From NCBI GenBank assembly GCA_022574065.1, contig JACZST010000062.1:1-9322 (forward strand): a stretch of DNA of 9,322 bases. Direction: 5' to 3'. The notes beneath the pieces are model-generated. The model did not search any database and was not told the origin of the DNA. It saw only the letters and a program-made list of their open reading frames with translations. Origin of the DNA: Acidobacteriota bacterium. Its GTDB lineage: Bacteria; Actinomycetota; Acidimicrobiia; Spongiisociales; UBA5794. Shown in pieces: positions 1 to 6,461 of the stretch (positions within the stretch are counted from its first letter, which is position 1; each line of letters starts with the position of its first letter). The position numbers were made by a program, and so were the translations under genes.

Positions 1-1
1 C

Positions 2-100
2 TACTACGGCCTGGGGCACAAGCGCCTTGTCAGGCTGCTGCTGGGCCAATCCTTTGAGCGGCTGCTGGAGCGCGCCACTGGAAACAGGGGTGACGACTAG
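2..100 (+). CDS. 3' end of an unidentified gene (32 codons, partial)
   Basis: Reading from base 2, a frame stays open for 32 codons to a TAG at 98–100 and gives a C-terminus that begins YYGLGHKRLVRLLLGQ and ends in a charged tail. The amphipathic, Leu/Arg-rich stretch suggests a C-terminal helix. The other two plus-strand frames do not give as plausible an end: frame 1 meets a TGA near base 55. I do not recognise the family, and too little is present to assign a function. In relatives with this gene order folE often precedes folP, but this tail does not look to me like a GTP cyclohydrolase I C-terminus. The start lies outside the window. Confidence 0.5.
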   Translation, partial: YYGLGHKRLVRLLLGQSFERLLERATGNRGDD

Positions 101-140
101 GCGTCGCACTTTCCACCAGCTCCAGATCATTATCGAGCTT

Positions 141-159
141 GGAAGCCTATTGGGCTTTC
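141..159 (+). terminator. Possible terminator hairpin after the upstream gene
   Basis: GGAAGCC (141–147) and GGCTTTC (153–159) form a 7-bp stem with one G·U pair and a 5-base loop. A T-rich stretch (168–177) follows about 9 bases later, so this is not a textbook intrinsic terminator. AGCCT (144–148) can pair alternatively with AGGCT (160–164). The position, 40 bases after the upstream stop and 88 bases before folP, suits a terminator or leader structure. The rest of the 101–246 gap is relatively AT-rich; I see no convincing gene or promoter in it. Confidence 0.3.
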
Positions 160-235
160 AGGCTCGGTTTATTCTTGGAGAAGGCGTCCGCTCACGCAAC
201 CTCCGGCGCGGTGATACCATTGATCAGCAACAGAT

Positions 236-240
236 AAGGA
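236..240 (+). promoter_or_regulatory. Ribosome binding site of folP
   Basis: AAGGA lies 6 bases before the ATG at 247 and supports that start over any later one. Confidence 0.6.
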
Positions 241-246
241 CGTGGC

Positions 247-1122
247 ATGGTTAATACCGCCAGCACTCCGGTGGCTACTACTATTGGCAGGCATACCTTC
301 CATTGGGGTTCACGCACCTACGTTATGGGTATCGTCAACGTCACCACGGACTCCTTTTCCGGTGACGGACTCGGCGGAGACGTGGAGGCGGCGGTCGCTC
401 AGGCCCTGGCGTTCCAGGAGGGTGGCGCTGACCTGATAGACGTTGGTGGTGAATCGACCAGGCCGCCTGGAGCTGTCTACGACGGTGGGGCTACGCCGGT
501 ATCGACCGAGGAGGAATTGGGCCGCGTCATCCCCGTCATTGAGCGGCTGAATAACGCTCTTGATATCCCCATCAGCATCGATACCTACAAGGCGGAAGTG
601 GCGCGCCAGGCCGTAGCCGCCGGCGCTGCGCTCATCAACGATGTGTGGGGGCTTCAGCGTGACCCGGAGATAGCCACTGTGGCCGCTGAGACCGGGACGG
701 CGCTGGTGTTGATGCACAACCAGGCGGGAACGGAGTACCGTGACTTACTGCCCGATATCCTGACCAGCCTGCGGAAAAGCTTAGGCGTCGCGCGCGACGC
801 AGGGGTGGCTCCAGAGAAGATGATCGTGGATCCGGGCATCGGGTTTGGAAAGACCGCCACCCACAACCTCCAGCTTCTCGCCCGCCTCGACGAGATCGGC
901 CGGGGCCGCCCGCTGCTGGTCGGAACTTCGAGAAAGTCGTTCCTCGGCTCGATTCTGGACAAGGCGGGTAGGCCCAGCCAACCGACGGATCGTGATGTGG
1001 CGACCGCCGCCTCCATGTCGCTCGCTATCTCCTCTGGTGCAGCCATCGTCCGCGTGCACGATGTGGGGATGGCCCTCGAGGCGTCGAGGACCGCCGACGC
1101 TATCGTTCGTGCCCACCGATGA
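247..1122 (+). CDS. folP: Dihydropteroate synthase FolP
   Basis: This enzyme condenses 6-hydroxymethyl-dihydropterin diphosphate with p-aminobenzoate to make dihydropteroate; it is cytosolic and the target of sulfonamides. The 291 residues are a full TIM barrel. Visible motifs are MGIVNVTTDSFSGDG (27–41, loop 1), DLIDVGGESTRPPG (62–75, loop 2), SIDTYK (110–115), INDVWG (130–135), LMHNQ (155–159), DPGIGFGKT (195–203), GTSRKSF (226–232) and a C-terminal RVHDV (269–273). Two details differ from the Escherichia coli type: the usual TPDSF is TTDSF (Thr34), and loop 2 is lengthened after TRP. The LMHNQ and SGDG variants are, as I recall, a recognisable subfamily rather than damage. A good ribosome binding site precedes the ATG. 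The stop overlaps the next start (ATGA). Third codon positions are more A/T-rich than in coaX or lysS, especially near the 5' end. Confidence 0.96.
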   Translation: MVNTASTPVATTIGRHTFHWGSRTYVMGIVNVTTDSFSGDGLGGDVEAAVAQALAFQEGGADLIDVGGESTRPPGAVYDGGATPVSTEEELGRVIPVIERLNNALDIPISIDTYKAEVARQAVAAGAALINDVWGLQRDPEIATVAAETGTALVLMHNQAGTEYRDLLPDILTSLRKSLGVARDAGVAPEKMIVDPGIGFGKTATHNLQLLARLDEIGRGRPLLVGTSRKSFLGSILDKAGRPSQPTDRDVATAASMSLAISSGAAIVRVHDVGMALEASRTADAIVRAHR

Positions 1123-1607
1123 CCAAGAAGGACGTACCGGGGCTCGAGCCCAGGGGCTTCCGATGGGTGATCGCCGGGCGACTTGCCGTCTCCGAACGTA
1201 TCGGCGGGTCGGGTTTCCAGCATCGTAGGGTGCGCCGCGAGGAGGAGATCCGCTGGCTAACCGATCAGGGGATCAACACCGTCCTCAGCCTGCTGGCTCC
1301 AGGCCAGAACCGCAACGCATACGACGAAGCCGGTTTTCGGGTTTTCACCCATACGGTGGACGGCATGCCGGAAACGAACGAGGAGATCGAGGCGATTTTC
1401 ACCGCGATGGACGACGCCCTTTCCGAGCCCCGCTCCTCCGTCCTCGTCCACCGGGATACGATCGATGAGACCCTCTCCGGCCTGCTCGCCGGGTACCTCG
1501 TGCACTCCGGCCTGGTGGAGGATCCGATCATCGCCACATCGGTGATCCAGGAGATCATCGGTCGTCCCCTTGGACCAGAGGGACGCAGCCTGATACCGGC
1601 CGAGTGA
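1119..1607 (+). CDS. Dual-specificity-phosphatase-like protein, catalytically degenerate
   Basis: This 162-residue soluble protein sits between folP and folK with 4-base overlaps on both sides (ATGA, GTGA), so it is very probably co-translated; no ribosome binding site is visible. The layout recalls small bacterial dual-specificity phosphatases: an opening strand FRWVIAGRLAVS (14–25), a helix and strand EEIRWLTDQGINTVLSLL (42–59), FRVFTHTVDGMPETNEEI (73–90), where the general-acid Asp usually lies, and the P-loop region VLVHRDTIDETLSGLLAGYLV (108–128). Active members read HCxxxxxR(S/T) there. Here the Cys is Arg112 and the invariant Arg is Thr118, so phosphatase chemistry by the usual route is not expected. 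FolB (dihydroneopterin aldolase) occupies this slot in mycobacteria, but I see no resemblance to it. The family call rests on pattern only and the role is unknown: a pterin-binding or regulatory pseudo-enzyme, or an unrelated use of the fold. Confidence 0.7.
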   Translation: MTKKDVPGLEPRGFRWVIAGRLAVSERIGGSGFQHRRVRREEEIRWLTDQGINTVLSLLAPGQNRNAYDEAGFRVFTHTVDGMPETNEEIEAIFTAMDDALSEPRSSVLVHRDTIDETLSGLLAGYLVHSGLVEDPIIATSVIQEIIGRPLGPEGRSLIPAE

Positions 1608-2125
1608 GCGTTGCCGCCGTCGGCATCGGGTCGAACCTCGGCGATCGCTTTGCCAACCTGGTTGCCGCAGCCGTCGGCCTCGGCGCCGAGTCACTCCTGG
1701 CCGGTGTGTCGTCCGTCTATGAGACGGCCCCGGTCGGCGGACCGGAGCAGGGACCGTTCCTGAATGCCGTTGTCATCATCGAGACCGCCACGCCGGCCAG
1801 GGCGCTGCTGCACGCGATGTTGAACATCGAGCGGGCCAGGGACAGAAAGCGGCTGGTCCGCTGGGGCCCACGGTCGCTCGATCTCGATCTGCTCATTTTC
1901 GACGCAGCGACGATCGATCTGCCCGGGCTCACCGTCCCCCATCCCCGTTTGCTGGAACGCCGCTTCGTCGTAGAGCCCCTGCTCGAGGTGTGGCCGGACG
2001 CAGTCCTTCCCGACGGCACCCTGGTTGCCGGTGTCGGAGTGGAGGGTGACGAACCGCTCGGCGTCTATCCGTTTCCCTCTGTGTCCTCGCCTCTTCGGGG
2101 AGGTGGCAGCGCCGTCGGCCGGTGA
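1604..2125 (+). CDS. folK: 6-hydroxymethyl-7,8-dihydropterin pyrophosphokinase FolK
   Basis: FolK transfers diphosphate from ATP to 6-hydroxymethyl-dihydropterin, making the FolP substrate. The 173 residues show GSNLGDR (9–15), SSVYETAPVGGPEQGPFLNAV (36–56, pterin and loop region), IERARDRKRLVRWGPRSLDLDLL (75–97), with Asp93 and Asp95 as the expected magnesium ligands, and VPHPRLLERRFVVEPL (111–126). Arg81 and Arg83 align with the catalytic-loop arginines when spacing is counted back from Trp87, so the site looks intact. The start is GTG, overlapping the previous stop (GTGA). The protein is slightly longer than the usual 160 or so residues. Its last 13 residues, from Ser161, and its stop codon are encoded by repeat-like DNA beginning near 2085, so the tail is probably an acquired extension without function. 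Confidence 0.95.
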   Translation: MSVAAVGIGSNLGDRFANLVAAAVGLGAESLLAGVSSVYETAPVGGPEQGPFLNAVVIIETATPARALLHAMLNIERARDRKRLVRWGPRSLDLDLLIFDAATIDLPGLTVPHPRLLERRFVVEPLLEVWPDAVLPDGTLVAGVGVEGDEPLGVYPFPSVSSPLRGGGSAVGR

Positions 2126-2132
2126 CGGAGGG
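2085..2132 (+). repeat. REP-like module overlapping the folK 3' end
   Basis: This stretch is built of short inverted pieces: CCTC (2090–2093) facing GAGG around a TTCGG-type turn, then CCGTC (2112–2116) facing GACGG (2124–2128). Its minus-strand reading (CCCTCCGTCACC… then CCACCTCCCC…) resembles dispersed extragenic repeats common in GC-rich genomes, as I recall them. It contains the folK stop codon at 2123–2125. That it is dispersed is inference, since only one copy of this module is visible here. Confidence 0.45.
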
Positions 2133-2160
2133 GACAACATCTTCGCCTCTCACACGAAGT

Positions 2161-2298
2161 GGGGGAGGCGCGAGCAGACGAAGCCTGCGAGCGGAGGGGG
2201 CTCTGGGAGGTTAAGTGCTTCAACATGAGCTCATCTGAACGGATTGCCCTCAGAGCCCCCTCTGCGTTTGCGGCTTGCGCCGCAACGCGTCTCCCCCG
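2161..2298. repeat. 138-base imperfect palindrome (paired inverted REP-like units)
   Basis: GAGGGGGCTCTG (2194–2205) is the exact reverse complement of CAGAGCCCCCTC (2251–2262). GGGGGAGGCGCG (2161–2172) matches the reverse complement of the right edge (2286–2297) with one mismatch. The bases between also align with small gaps, so each arm is a copy of a unit about 45 bases long. The centre is a perfect palindrome, ATGAGCTCAT (2225–2234). No target-site duplication is evident at the edges. There is no gene between 2126 and 2398; the open frame that crosses this element has no protein-like content. This fits a bacterial interspersed mosaic element or MITE-like insertion between folK and the DUF2520 gene. 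Confidence 0.65.
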
Positions 2299-2344
2299 CT
2301 TTTGCGGTGGAGACGGAGAAGAAGGCGGAGAAACAGGCACGACC

Positions 2345-2399
2345 TCCGGCTACCTTTCCTGGTTCAGGACCGATACCGCGAACCAGGATCGGAGCCGGA
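2345..2399 (+). promoter_or_regulatory. Nested hairpin covering the DUF2520 ribosome binding site and start
   Basis: The inner stem is TCCTGGTTC (2357–2365) with GAACCAGGA (2380–2388), 9 bp and perfect, around a 14-base loop. The outer stem is TCCGGCT (2345–2351) with AGCCGGA (2393–2399), 7 bp and perfect. Unpaired strands of 5 and 4 bases separate the two stems. The outer right arm includes part of the GGAG ribosome binding site (2391–2394) and the A of the ATG at 2399. Folded in RNA, this would hinder initiation. A regulatory role is inference. Confidence 0.5.
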
Positions 2400-3211
2400 T
2401 GCGGATTGTCGTTGTAGGTCCCGGCCGTGCCGGGACGGCGCTCGCTATCGCTGCGGACCAGGCGGGGCATGACATCGTCGCCGTTTTCGGGCGCACGCAT
2501 GAGCGCGCTCGGAATGCCGCCGCTCGATTCGGGGCCATGGCACAGCGGGTCGGCGATCCCGTTCCACCGGTCGATCTCGTCCTGATCGCGGTCCGCGACG
2601 ATGCGATCGGCGACATCGCAGACTCGCTCGCCCCTACGATCGGCGACGCCTCCGGCGCCGTCCACCTGTCGGGCGCCACCTCGGTCGAGGCGCTGGCCCC
2701 CATCGCCGCCGTCGGTGTCGCCACCGGCGCCTTCCACCCATTACAAACACTGCCGAACCCAGAGGCCGGGGCGGCACGTCTGGGTGGTGCGTGGTTCGCC
2801 GTTACCGCCGATTCCCCATTGCGAGAGTTGCTGCACGAGCTGGCAGCCTCGATCGGTGGCTTCCCGTTCGATCTCGACGATGCGCACAAGCCTGCGTACC
2901 ACGCGGCCGCCGCAGCATCCGCCAACTTCCCTCTGGCAGCGTTGACGGTGGCCAAGGACCTGTTCACCGCCGCGGGCGTACCGTTCGCCGCGGCGCGCCC
3001 CCTCGTCGAGGCGATCATCAGCAACGCCTTTGATCAAGGACCTGCCGAGTCCCTCACCGGGCCGATCGCCCGCGGTGACGTGGCTACCGTCGCCACCCAA
3101 CTTGCAGCCGTGGCGGAGGAAACACCGGAGTGGGAGGCAGCCTTTCGCTCCTTCCTCAGGGCGACGGCGCTGGTCGCCGGAACCACCGATCGGTTCGAGG
3201 AATTGCTATGA
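2399..3211 (+). CDS. Rossmann-fold / DUF2520 oxidoreductase-like protein
   Basis: The protein has 270 residues from the ATG at 2399. The N-terminus MRIVVVGPGRAGTALA (1–16) is a glycine-rich dinucleotide-binding loop opening a Rossmann domain of the ketopantoate reductase / ProC / F420-dependent type. The C-terminal half carries marks of the DUF2520 family: GAFHPLQTLP (110–119), YHAAAAASANFPLAAL (167–182) and LTGPIARGD (219–227). Relatives lie beside panC in actinobacteria (Rv3603c next to panC in M. tuberculosis, as I recall), so a ketopantoate reductase-like role in pantothenate synthesis is a reasonable guess but not shown. The same frame stays open upstream to 2159, but those 80 codons run through the repeat and precede the Rossmann start, so I reject them. 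GGAG precedes the chosen ATG. The stop overlaps the panC start (ATGA). Confidence 0.88.
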   Translation: MRIVVVGPGRAGTALAIAADQAGHDIVAVFGRTHERARNAAARFGAMAQRVGDPVPPVDLVLIAVRDDAIGDIADSLAPTIGDASGAVHLSGATSVEALAPIAAVGVATGAFHPLQTLPNPEAGAARLGGAWFAVTADSPLRELLHELAASIGGFPFDLDDAHKPAYHAAAAASANFPLAALTVAKDLFTAAGVPFAAARPLVEAIISNAFDQGPAESLTGPIARGDVATVATQLAAVAEETPEWEAAFRSFLRATALVAGTTDRFEELL

Positions 3212-4104
3212 GGACGGTTGCCACCTTCGCCGATGTCCGCAAAGGGGATCGCGGGTCGGTTGCGCTGGTCCCGACGATGGGCTATCTCCACGAAGGCCAC
3301 CTCGACCTCATCTCCGCAGCGCGTCGGTCCAGCGACACCGTCGTGGTGAGCCTGTTCGTCAACCCGCTCCAGTTCAACGAGGATGTCGATCTTGCCGCCT
3401 ACCCCCAGGACCTGGCTCGGGATGCCGCGCTGGCCGAACAGGCCGGCGCCGACATGCTGTTCGCACCGCCGATCGAAGAGATGTACGCGGAGCAGCCGTT
3501 GACCTCGATCACCGTGGCCGGCGTCGGCGAGCTGATGGAAGGCGACCATCGGCCCGGTCACTTCGACGGCGTCGCCGTCGTCGTTGCCAAACTGCTCGCC
3601 GGGATTCAGCCCGATCGAGCCTACTTCGGGCGCAAGGATGCCCAACAGCTCGTGTTGGTGACGCGTCTGGGTGCAGATCTGTCTTTTCCTGTCGAGATCA
3701 TCGGTCGTCCGACCATCAGGGAGCGAGACGGGCTGGCTCTTTCGTCTCGGAACATCCACCTGTCAGAAGCCGAGCGGGGCGCCGCGCTCTCCCTGTCCGC
3801 CGGGCTGGCGGCCGCCGCGTCCGCGGTCGAGGAGGGCGAAACGGACGCGGCCACCCTCGAGGAGATCGCCCGGGCCCGGGTGGATGCCGAGCCCGGTGCC
3901 CACCTCGAGTACGTCACGCTGGCATCCCAAGCCGATGCTTCCGCACTGCCCGCGCTCGAGGTGCCGGCGTTCCTTGCCGTTGCGGCTGGTGTTGGCACCA
4001 CCAGACTGATGGACAACGTCCACATCGACCGGGTTGACGGAACCTGGGTACCCGACCTCGGCTCCCGGCTGGATCGTCCATCCATTCTCTACGGGGAGGC
4101 CTGA
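3208..4104 (+). CDS. panC: Pantothenate synthetase PanC
   Basis: PanC joins pantoate and beta-alanine using ATP, via pantoyl adenylate, to give pantothenate. The 298 residues show PTMGYLHEGH (22–31) with the HxGH ATP motif (His28, His31), FVNPLQF (50–56), GDHRPGHFDGVAVVVAKLL (112–130), GRKDAQQ (141–147; Lys143 expected at the active site; the residue before it is usually Glu) and the KMSKS-like LALSSRN (176–182). The start is the ATG at 3208, which directly precedes the conserved N-terminus, overlaps the previous stop and has GAGG 7 bases upstream; an in-frame ATG at 3130 lies inside the DUF2520 coding sequence and is unlikely. The stop overlaps the coaX start by one base. panD, which follows panC in mycobacteria, is not here, so the beta-alanine source must be encoded elsewhere. 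Confidence 0.96.
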   Translation: MRTVATFADVRKGDRGSVALVPTMGYLHEGHLDLISAARRSSDTVVVSLFVNPLQFNEDVDLAAYPQDLARDAALAEQAGADMLFAPPIEEMYAEQPLTSITVAGVGELMEGDHRPGHFDGVAVVVAKLLAGIQPDRAYFGRKDAQQLVLVTRLGADLSFPVEIIGRPTIRERDGLALSSRNIHLSEAERGAALSLSAGLAAAASAVEEGETDAATLEEIARARVDAEPGAHLEYVTLASQADASALPALEVPAFLAVAAGVGTTRLMDNVHIDRVDGTWVPDLGSRLDRPSILYGEA

Positions 4105-4871
4105 TGCTGCTCACTATCGATGTCGGGAACACCCAGATCGTGCTCGGGATCTTCGATGTCGAGGAACTCGTCGGCCATTGGCGGCTCACCACCACCGACC
4201 GTACCGAGGACGAGATGCGGTGGGAGGTCATCGGCGTGCTGGCGCTCGACGGCTTCTCGCAAGGGGACATCAAAGGAGTAGCCGTTTCCAGCGTCGTCCC
4301 TGCGGTGACGACCACGCTGCGCAATGTCGCACCGACCCTCACCAACGGAGGGGACGTCGTCGTCGTCGAGCCTGGGACCAAGACCGGCATGCCCATCCTC
4401 ATCGACAACCCACGCGAGGTCGGAGCCGATCGAATCGTCAATGCCCTAGCCGCCCGCGAGCGACACGGGGCCCCGGCGATCGTCGTCGACTTCGGGACGT
4501 CCACAAACTTCGATGTCGTCGGATCCGATGGGGCCTATATAGGCGGCGTGATCGCACCCGGACTGGAGCTCTCCACCAATGCGCTGACCGCAGGCACCGC
4601 CGCGCTGCGCGGTGTCGAGTTCACCCCGCCGCGGTCGCCGATCGGCAAGGGAACGGTGGAAGCGATACAGAGCGGCGCCCTCTATGGCCACAGCGGGCTC
4701 GTCGACGGGATCGTCCAACGGATCACGGGAGAGCTTGATTCCAAACCGGTGGTCATCGCCACCGGAGGCCTCTCCTCTACCATCGTCCCGCACTGCCGGC
4801 TGGTCGACATCACCGACGAGTACCTGACCCTCGAGGGCCTCCGGCTCATCTATGAACTGAACCGGGAATGA
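4104..4871 (+). CDS. coaX: Type III pantothenate kinase CoaX
   Basis: CoaX phosphorylates pantothenate, the first step from pantothenate to coenzyme A; type III enzymes belong to the ASKHA (acetate and sugar kinase/Hsc70/actin) fold and are not feedback-inhibited by CoA. The 255 residues show DVGNTQIVLGIFD (6–18, phosphate loop 1), NPREVGADRIVNA (102–114, with the expected catalytic Asp109), VDFGTSTNFDVV (128–139), GGVIAPGLELSTNAL (147–161) and ATGGLSS near the C-terminus. Length and motif order are standard. The ATG shares its A with the panC stop (TGATG), and GGGGAGG at 4093–4099 is a strong ribosome binding site 4 bases upstream. The stop overlaps lysS (ATGA). Confidence 0.96.
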   Translation: MLLTIDVGNTQIVLGIFDVEELVGHWRLTTTDRTEDEMRWEVIGVLALDGFSQGDIKGVAVSSVVPAVTTTLRNVAPTLTNGGDVVVVEPGTKTGMPILIDNPREVGADRIVNALAARERHGAPAIVVDFGTSTNFDVVGSDGAYIGGVIAPGLELSTNALTAGTAALRGVEFTPPRSPIGKGTVEAIQSGALYGHSGLVDGIVQRITGELDSKPVVIATGGLSSTIVPHCRLVDITDEYLTLEGLRLIYELNRE

Positions 4872-6352
4872 GCGAAGAGACCACCGCCAGCGACGACCCA
4901 CTTGTAGCCGCCCGCATGGCAAAGCATCGGGACGTCTTGCGCGCCGGCGGGTACCCGTACCGGTTCGAGCGCACCGACCTCGCTGCCGCCCTCGCCGAGC
5001 GCTACGCCGACCTGGCTCCGGCGGCGGAGACCGGGGACGTCGTGATCGTCGCCGGGCGGCTGATGAATGTGCGTGAGATGGGTGCCCTCGCCTTCGGCGT
5101 GCTCCAGGACGGTTCGGGCCGCATCCAGCTGTTCGTTTCCAACGACGTGCTCGGAGACGATGATTTCCGGGGCTTCCTCGACCTCGACTCCGGGGACTGG
5201 ATCGGTGCATCAGGTGAGGTGATCACCACCAAGAAGGGGGAGCTGTCGGTGCGCGTCGAGTCGTACACGCTGCTGGCCAAGTCGCTGCGGCCCCTTCCCG
5301 AGAAGTGGCACGGACTCAAGGATGTGGAGGCCCGGTCGCGGAGGCGCTACCTCGATCTGATGGTCAACCAGCACGCCAGGGACACGGCACTGACCCGAGT
5401 GGCAGTCGTCTCCGAATTGCGGCGTCAGTTCGAGTTACGGGGATTTGTCGAGGTGGAGACCCCGATCTTGTCACCGCAGGCGACCGGCGCCATCGCCAGG
5501 CCCTTCATCACGCATCACAACGCGCTCGACCTCGAGCTGCGGCTTCGCATTGCAAGCGAGCTGTACCTGAAACGGCTGGTCGTCGGCGGCATGGAGCGGG
5601 TGTACGAGCTGGGGAAGACCTTCCGTAACGAGGGGGTCGACGCTACCCACAATCCGGAGTTCACGATGCTGGAGGCGTACCAGGCCCTCGCCGACTACGA
5701 GGACATGATGGAGCTCATCGAGGTGGTTTTCGCCGCGGTGGCTGAGGCGTCTGTCGGATCGACATCGATCAGGTATCAGGGCAGGGAGCTGAGCCTCGAG
5801 CCGCCGTACCGCAGGGCACGGCTCACCGACCTGGTTTCAGAGGCCGTCGGCGAGGAGGTGTCGACGGCCACTCCTCTCGAACGGTTGCGTACGGTTGCGC
5901 AAGGCCGCGGCGTCGAGGTCGGCGACGAGGCGGGCCCGGGCCGTGTGCTGTTCGCCCTCTACGAGGCGTTGGTGGAGCCCGAGATCTGGGAGCCGACCTT
6001 CGTCGTGGACTACCCGAAGGAGGTCTCGCCCCTCGCTCGCGAACACCGCGATGACCCCGAGTTGACGGAGCGCTTCGAGCTCGTCATCGCCGGGTCCGAA
6101 TACGCCAACGCCTTCTCCGAGCTCAACGACCCCGTCGACCAGCTCGACCGATTCAAGGCTCAAGCGGCGGCGCGTGCCGGTGGCGACGACCAGGCCCATC
6201 CCATCGACGAGGACTACGTACGGGCCCTCGAATACGGGCTGCCCCCGACCGGCGGTCTCGGCATTGGTGTCGACCGGTTGGTGATGCTGCTGGCCGATCG
6301 GGAGCACATTCGAGAAGTGATCTTGTTTCCGACGATGCGGCCGGAGTCGTAG
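4868..6352 (+). CDS. lysS: Lysyl-tRNA synthetase, class II
   Basis: This cytosolic enzyme charges tRNA-Lys. The 494 residues contain the N-terminal OB-fold anticodon-binding domain (about 58–140, including VIVAGRLMNVREMG and GELSVRVESY) and the class II core: motif 1 around GFVEVETPILSP (192–203), ARPFITHHNALD (210–221), motif 2 FRNEGVDATHNPEFTMLE (252–269) and motif 3 GGLGIGVDRLVML (462–474). It ends at VILFPTMRPES, the normal end for the family. Histidine and asparagine in THHNALD and the HNPEFT signature fit LysRS rather than AspRS or AsnRS. No clear ribosome binding site precedes the ATG, which overlaps the coaX stop, so translation is probably coupled. A strong hairpin begins within the last codons. 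Confidence 0.97.
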   Translation: MSEETTASDDPLVAARMAKHRDVLRAGGYPYRFERTDLAAALAERYADLAPAAETGDVVIVAGRLMNVREMGALAFGVLQDGSGRIQLFVSNDVLGDDDFRGFLDLDSGDWIGASGEVITTKKGELSVRVESYTLLAKSLRPLPEKWHGLKDVEARSRRRYLDLMVNQHARDTALTRVAVVSELRRQFELRGFVEVETPILSPQATGAIARPFITHHNALDLELRLRIASELYLKRLVVGGMERVYELGKTFRNEGVDATHNPEFTMLEAYQALADYEDMMELIEVVFAAVAEASVGSTSIRYQGRELSLEPPYRRARLTDLVSEAVGEEVSTATPLERLRTVAQGRGVEVGDEAGPGRVLFALYEALVEPEIWEPTFVVDYPKEVSPLAREHRDDPELTERFELVIAGSEYANAFSELNDPVDQLDRFKAQAAARAGGDDQAHPIDEDYVRALEYGLPPTGGLGIGVDRLVMLLADREHIREVILFPTMRPES

Positions 6353-6374
6353 TCCGTCGGACGGGCTACGACTC
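6344..6374. terminator. Hairpin at the lysS stop codon, probable transcription terminator
   Basis: GAGTCGTAG (6344–6352) pairs perfectly with CTACGACTC (6366–6374). A T·G wobble follows and then CCGT (6354–6357) with ACGG (6361–6364) around a 3-base loop, giving a 14-bp stem. The lysS TAG at 6350–6352 is inside it. A short T-run (6386–6389) comes only after about 11 bases, so this is not a canonical intrinsic terminator, although high-GC bacteria often lack the T-tract. A smaller stem follows: CGACG (6393–6397) with CGTCG (6404–6408). The place between convergent genes suits two-way termination. Confidence 0.55.
6353..6370 (+). repeat. 18-base direct repeat, copy 1 (lysS end)
   Basis: TCCGTCGGACGGGCTACG occurs here and again, identical and in the same orientation, at 6500–6517. 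This copy begins immediately after the lysS stop codon and forms the top of the terminator hairpin. Confidence 0.8.
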
Positions 6375-6461
6375 GAGGCAAGGAGTTTTCCGCGACGCTA
6401 CGCCGTCGGCAAAGATGCTCTGGAGCTTGATCAGCAATTGGTCCGATAACTGATGTTGGAT

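Noticed and set aside
27..254. Small open frame at the left edge
   Set aside because: It overlaps the partial upstream gene and the folP start in another frame, and the translation is low-complexity Cys/Trp/Arg-rich with no ribosome binding site.
1826..1876. Apparent loss of the catalytic-loop arginine in FolK (ARDRKRLVRW)
   Set aside because: Counting back from the conserved Trp with actinobacterial spacing puts Arg81 and Arg83 in the right places; only the preceding Gly is changed to Asp.
2159..2398. In-frame 80-residue N-terminal extension of the DUF2520 protein
   Set aside because: It is encoded by the palindromic repeat, has no family resemblance, and precedes an ideal Rossmann N-terminus with a ribosome binding site at 2399.
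3130..3207. Earlier in-frame ATG for panC
   Set aside because: It lies inside the DUF2520 coding sequence; the ATG at 3208 has a ribosome binding site, overlaps the stop as neighbours do, and matches the family N-terminus.
3030..4037. 335-codon plus-strand frame across panC
   Set aside because: The translation is Arg/Pro/Gly-rich shadow sequence of panC and the end of the DUF2520 gene.
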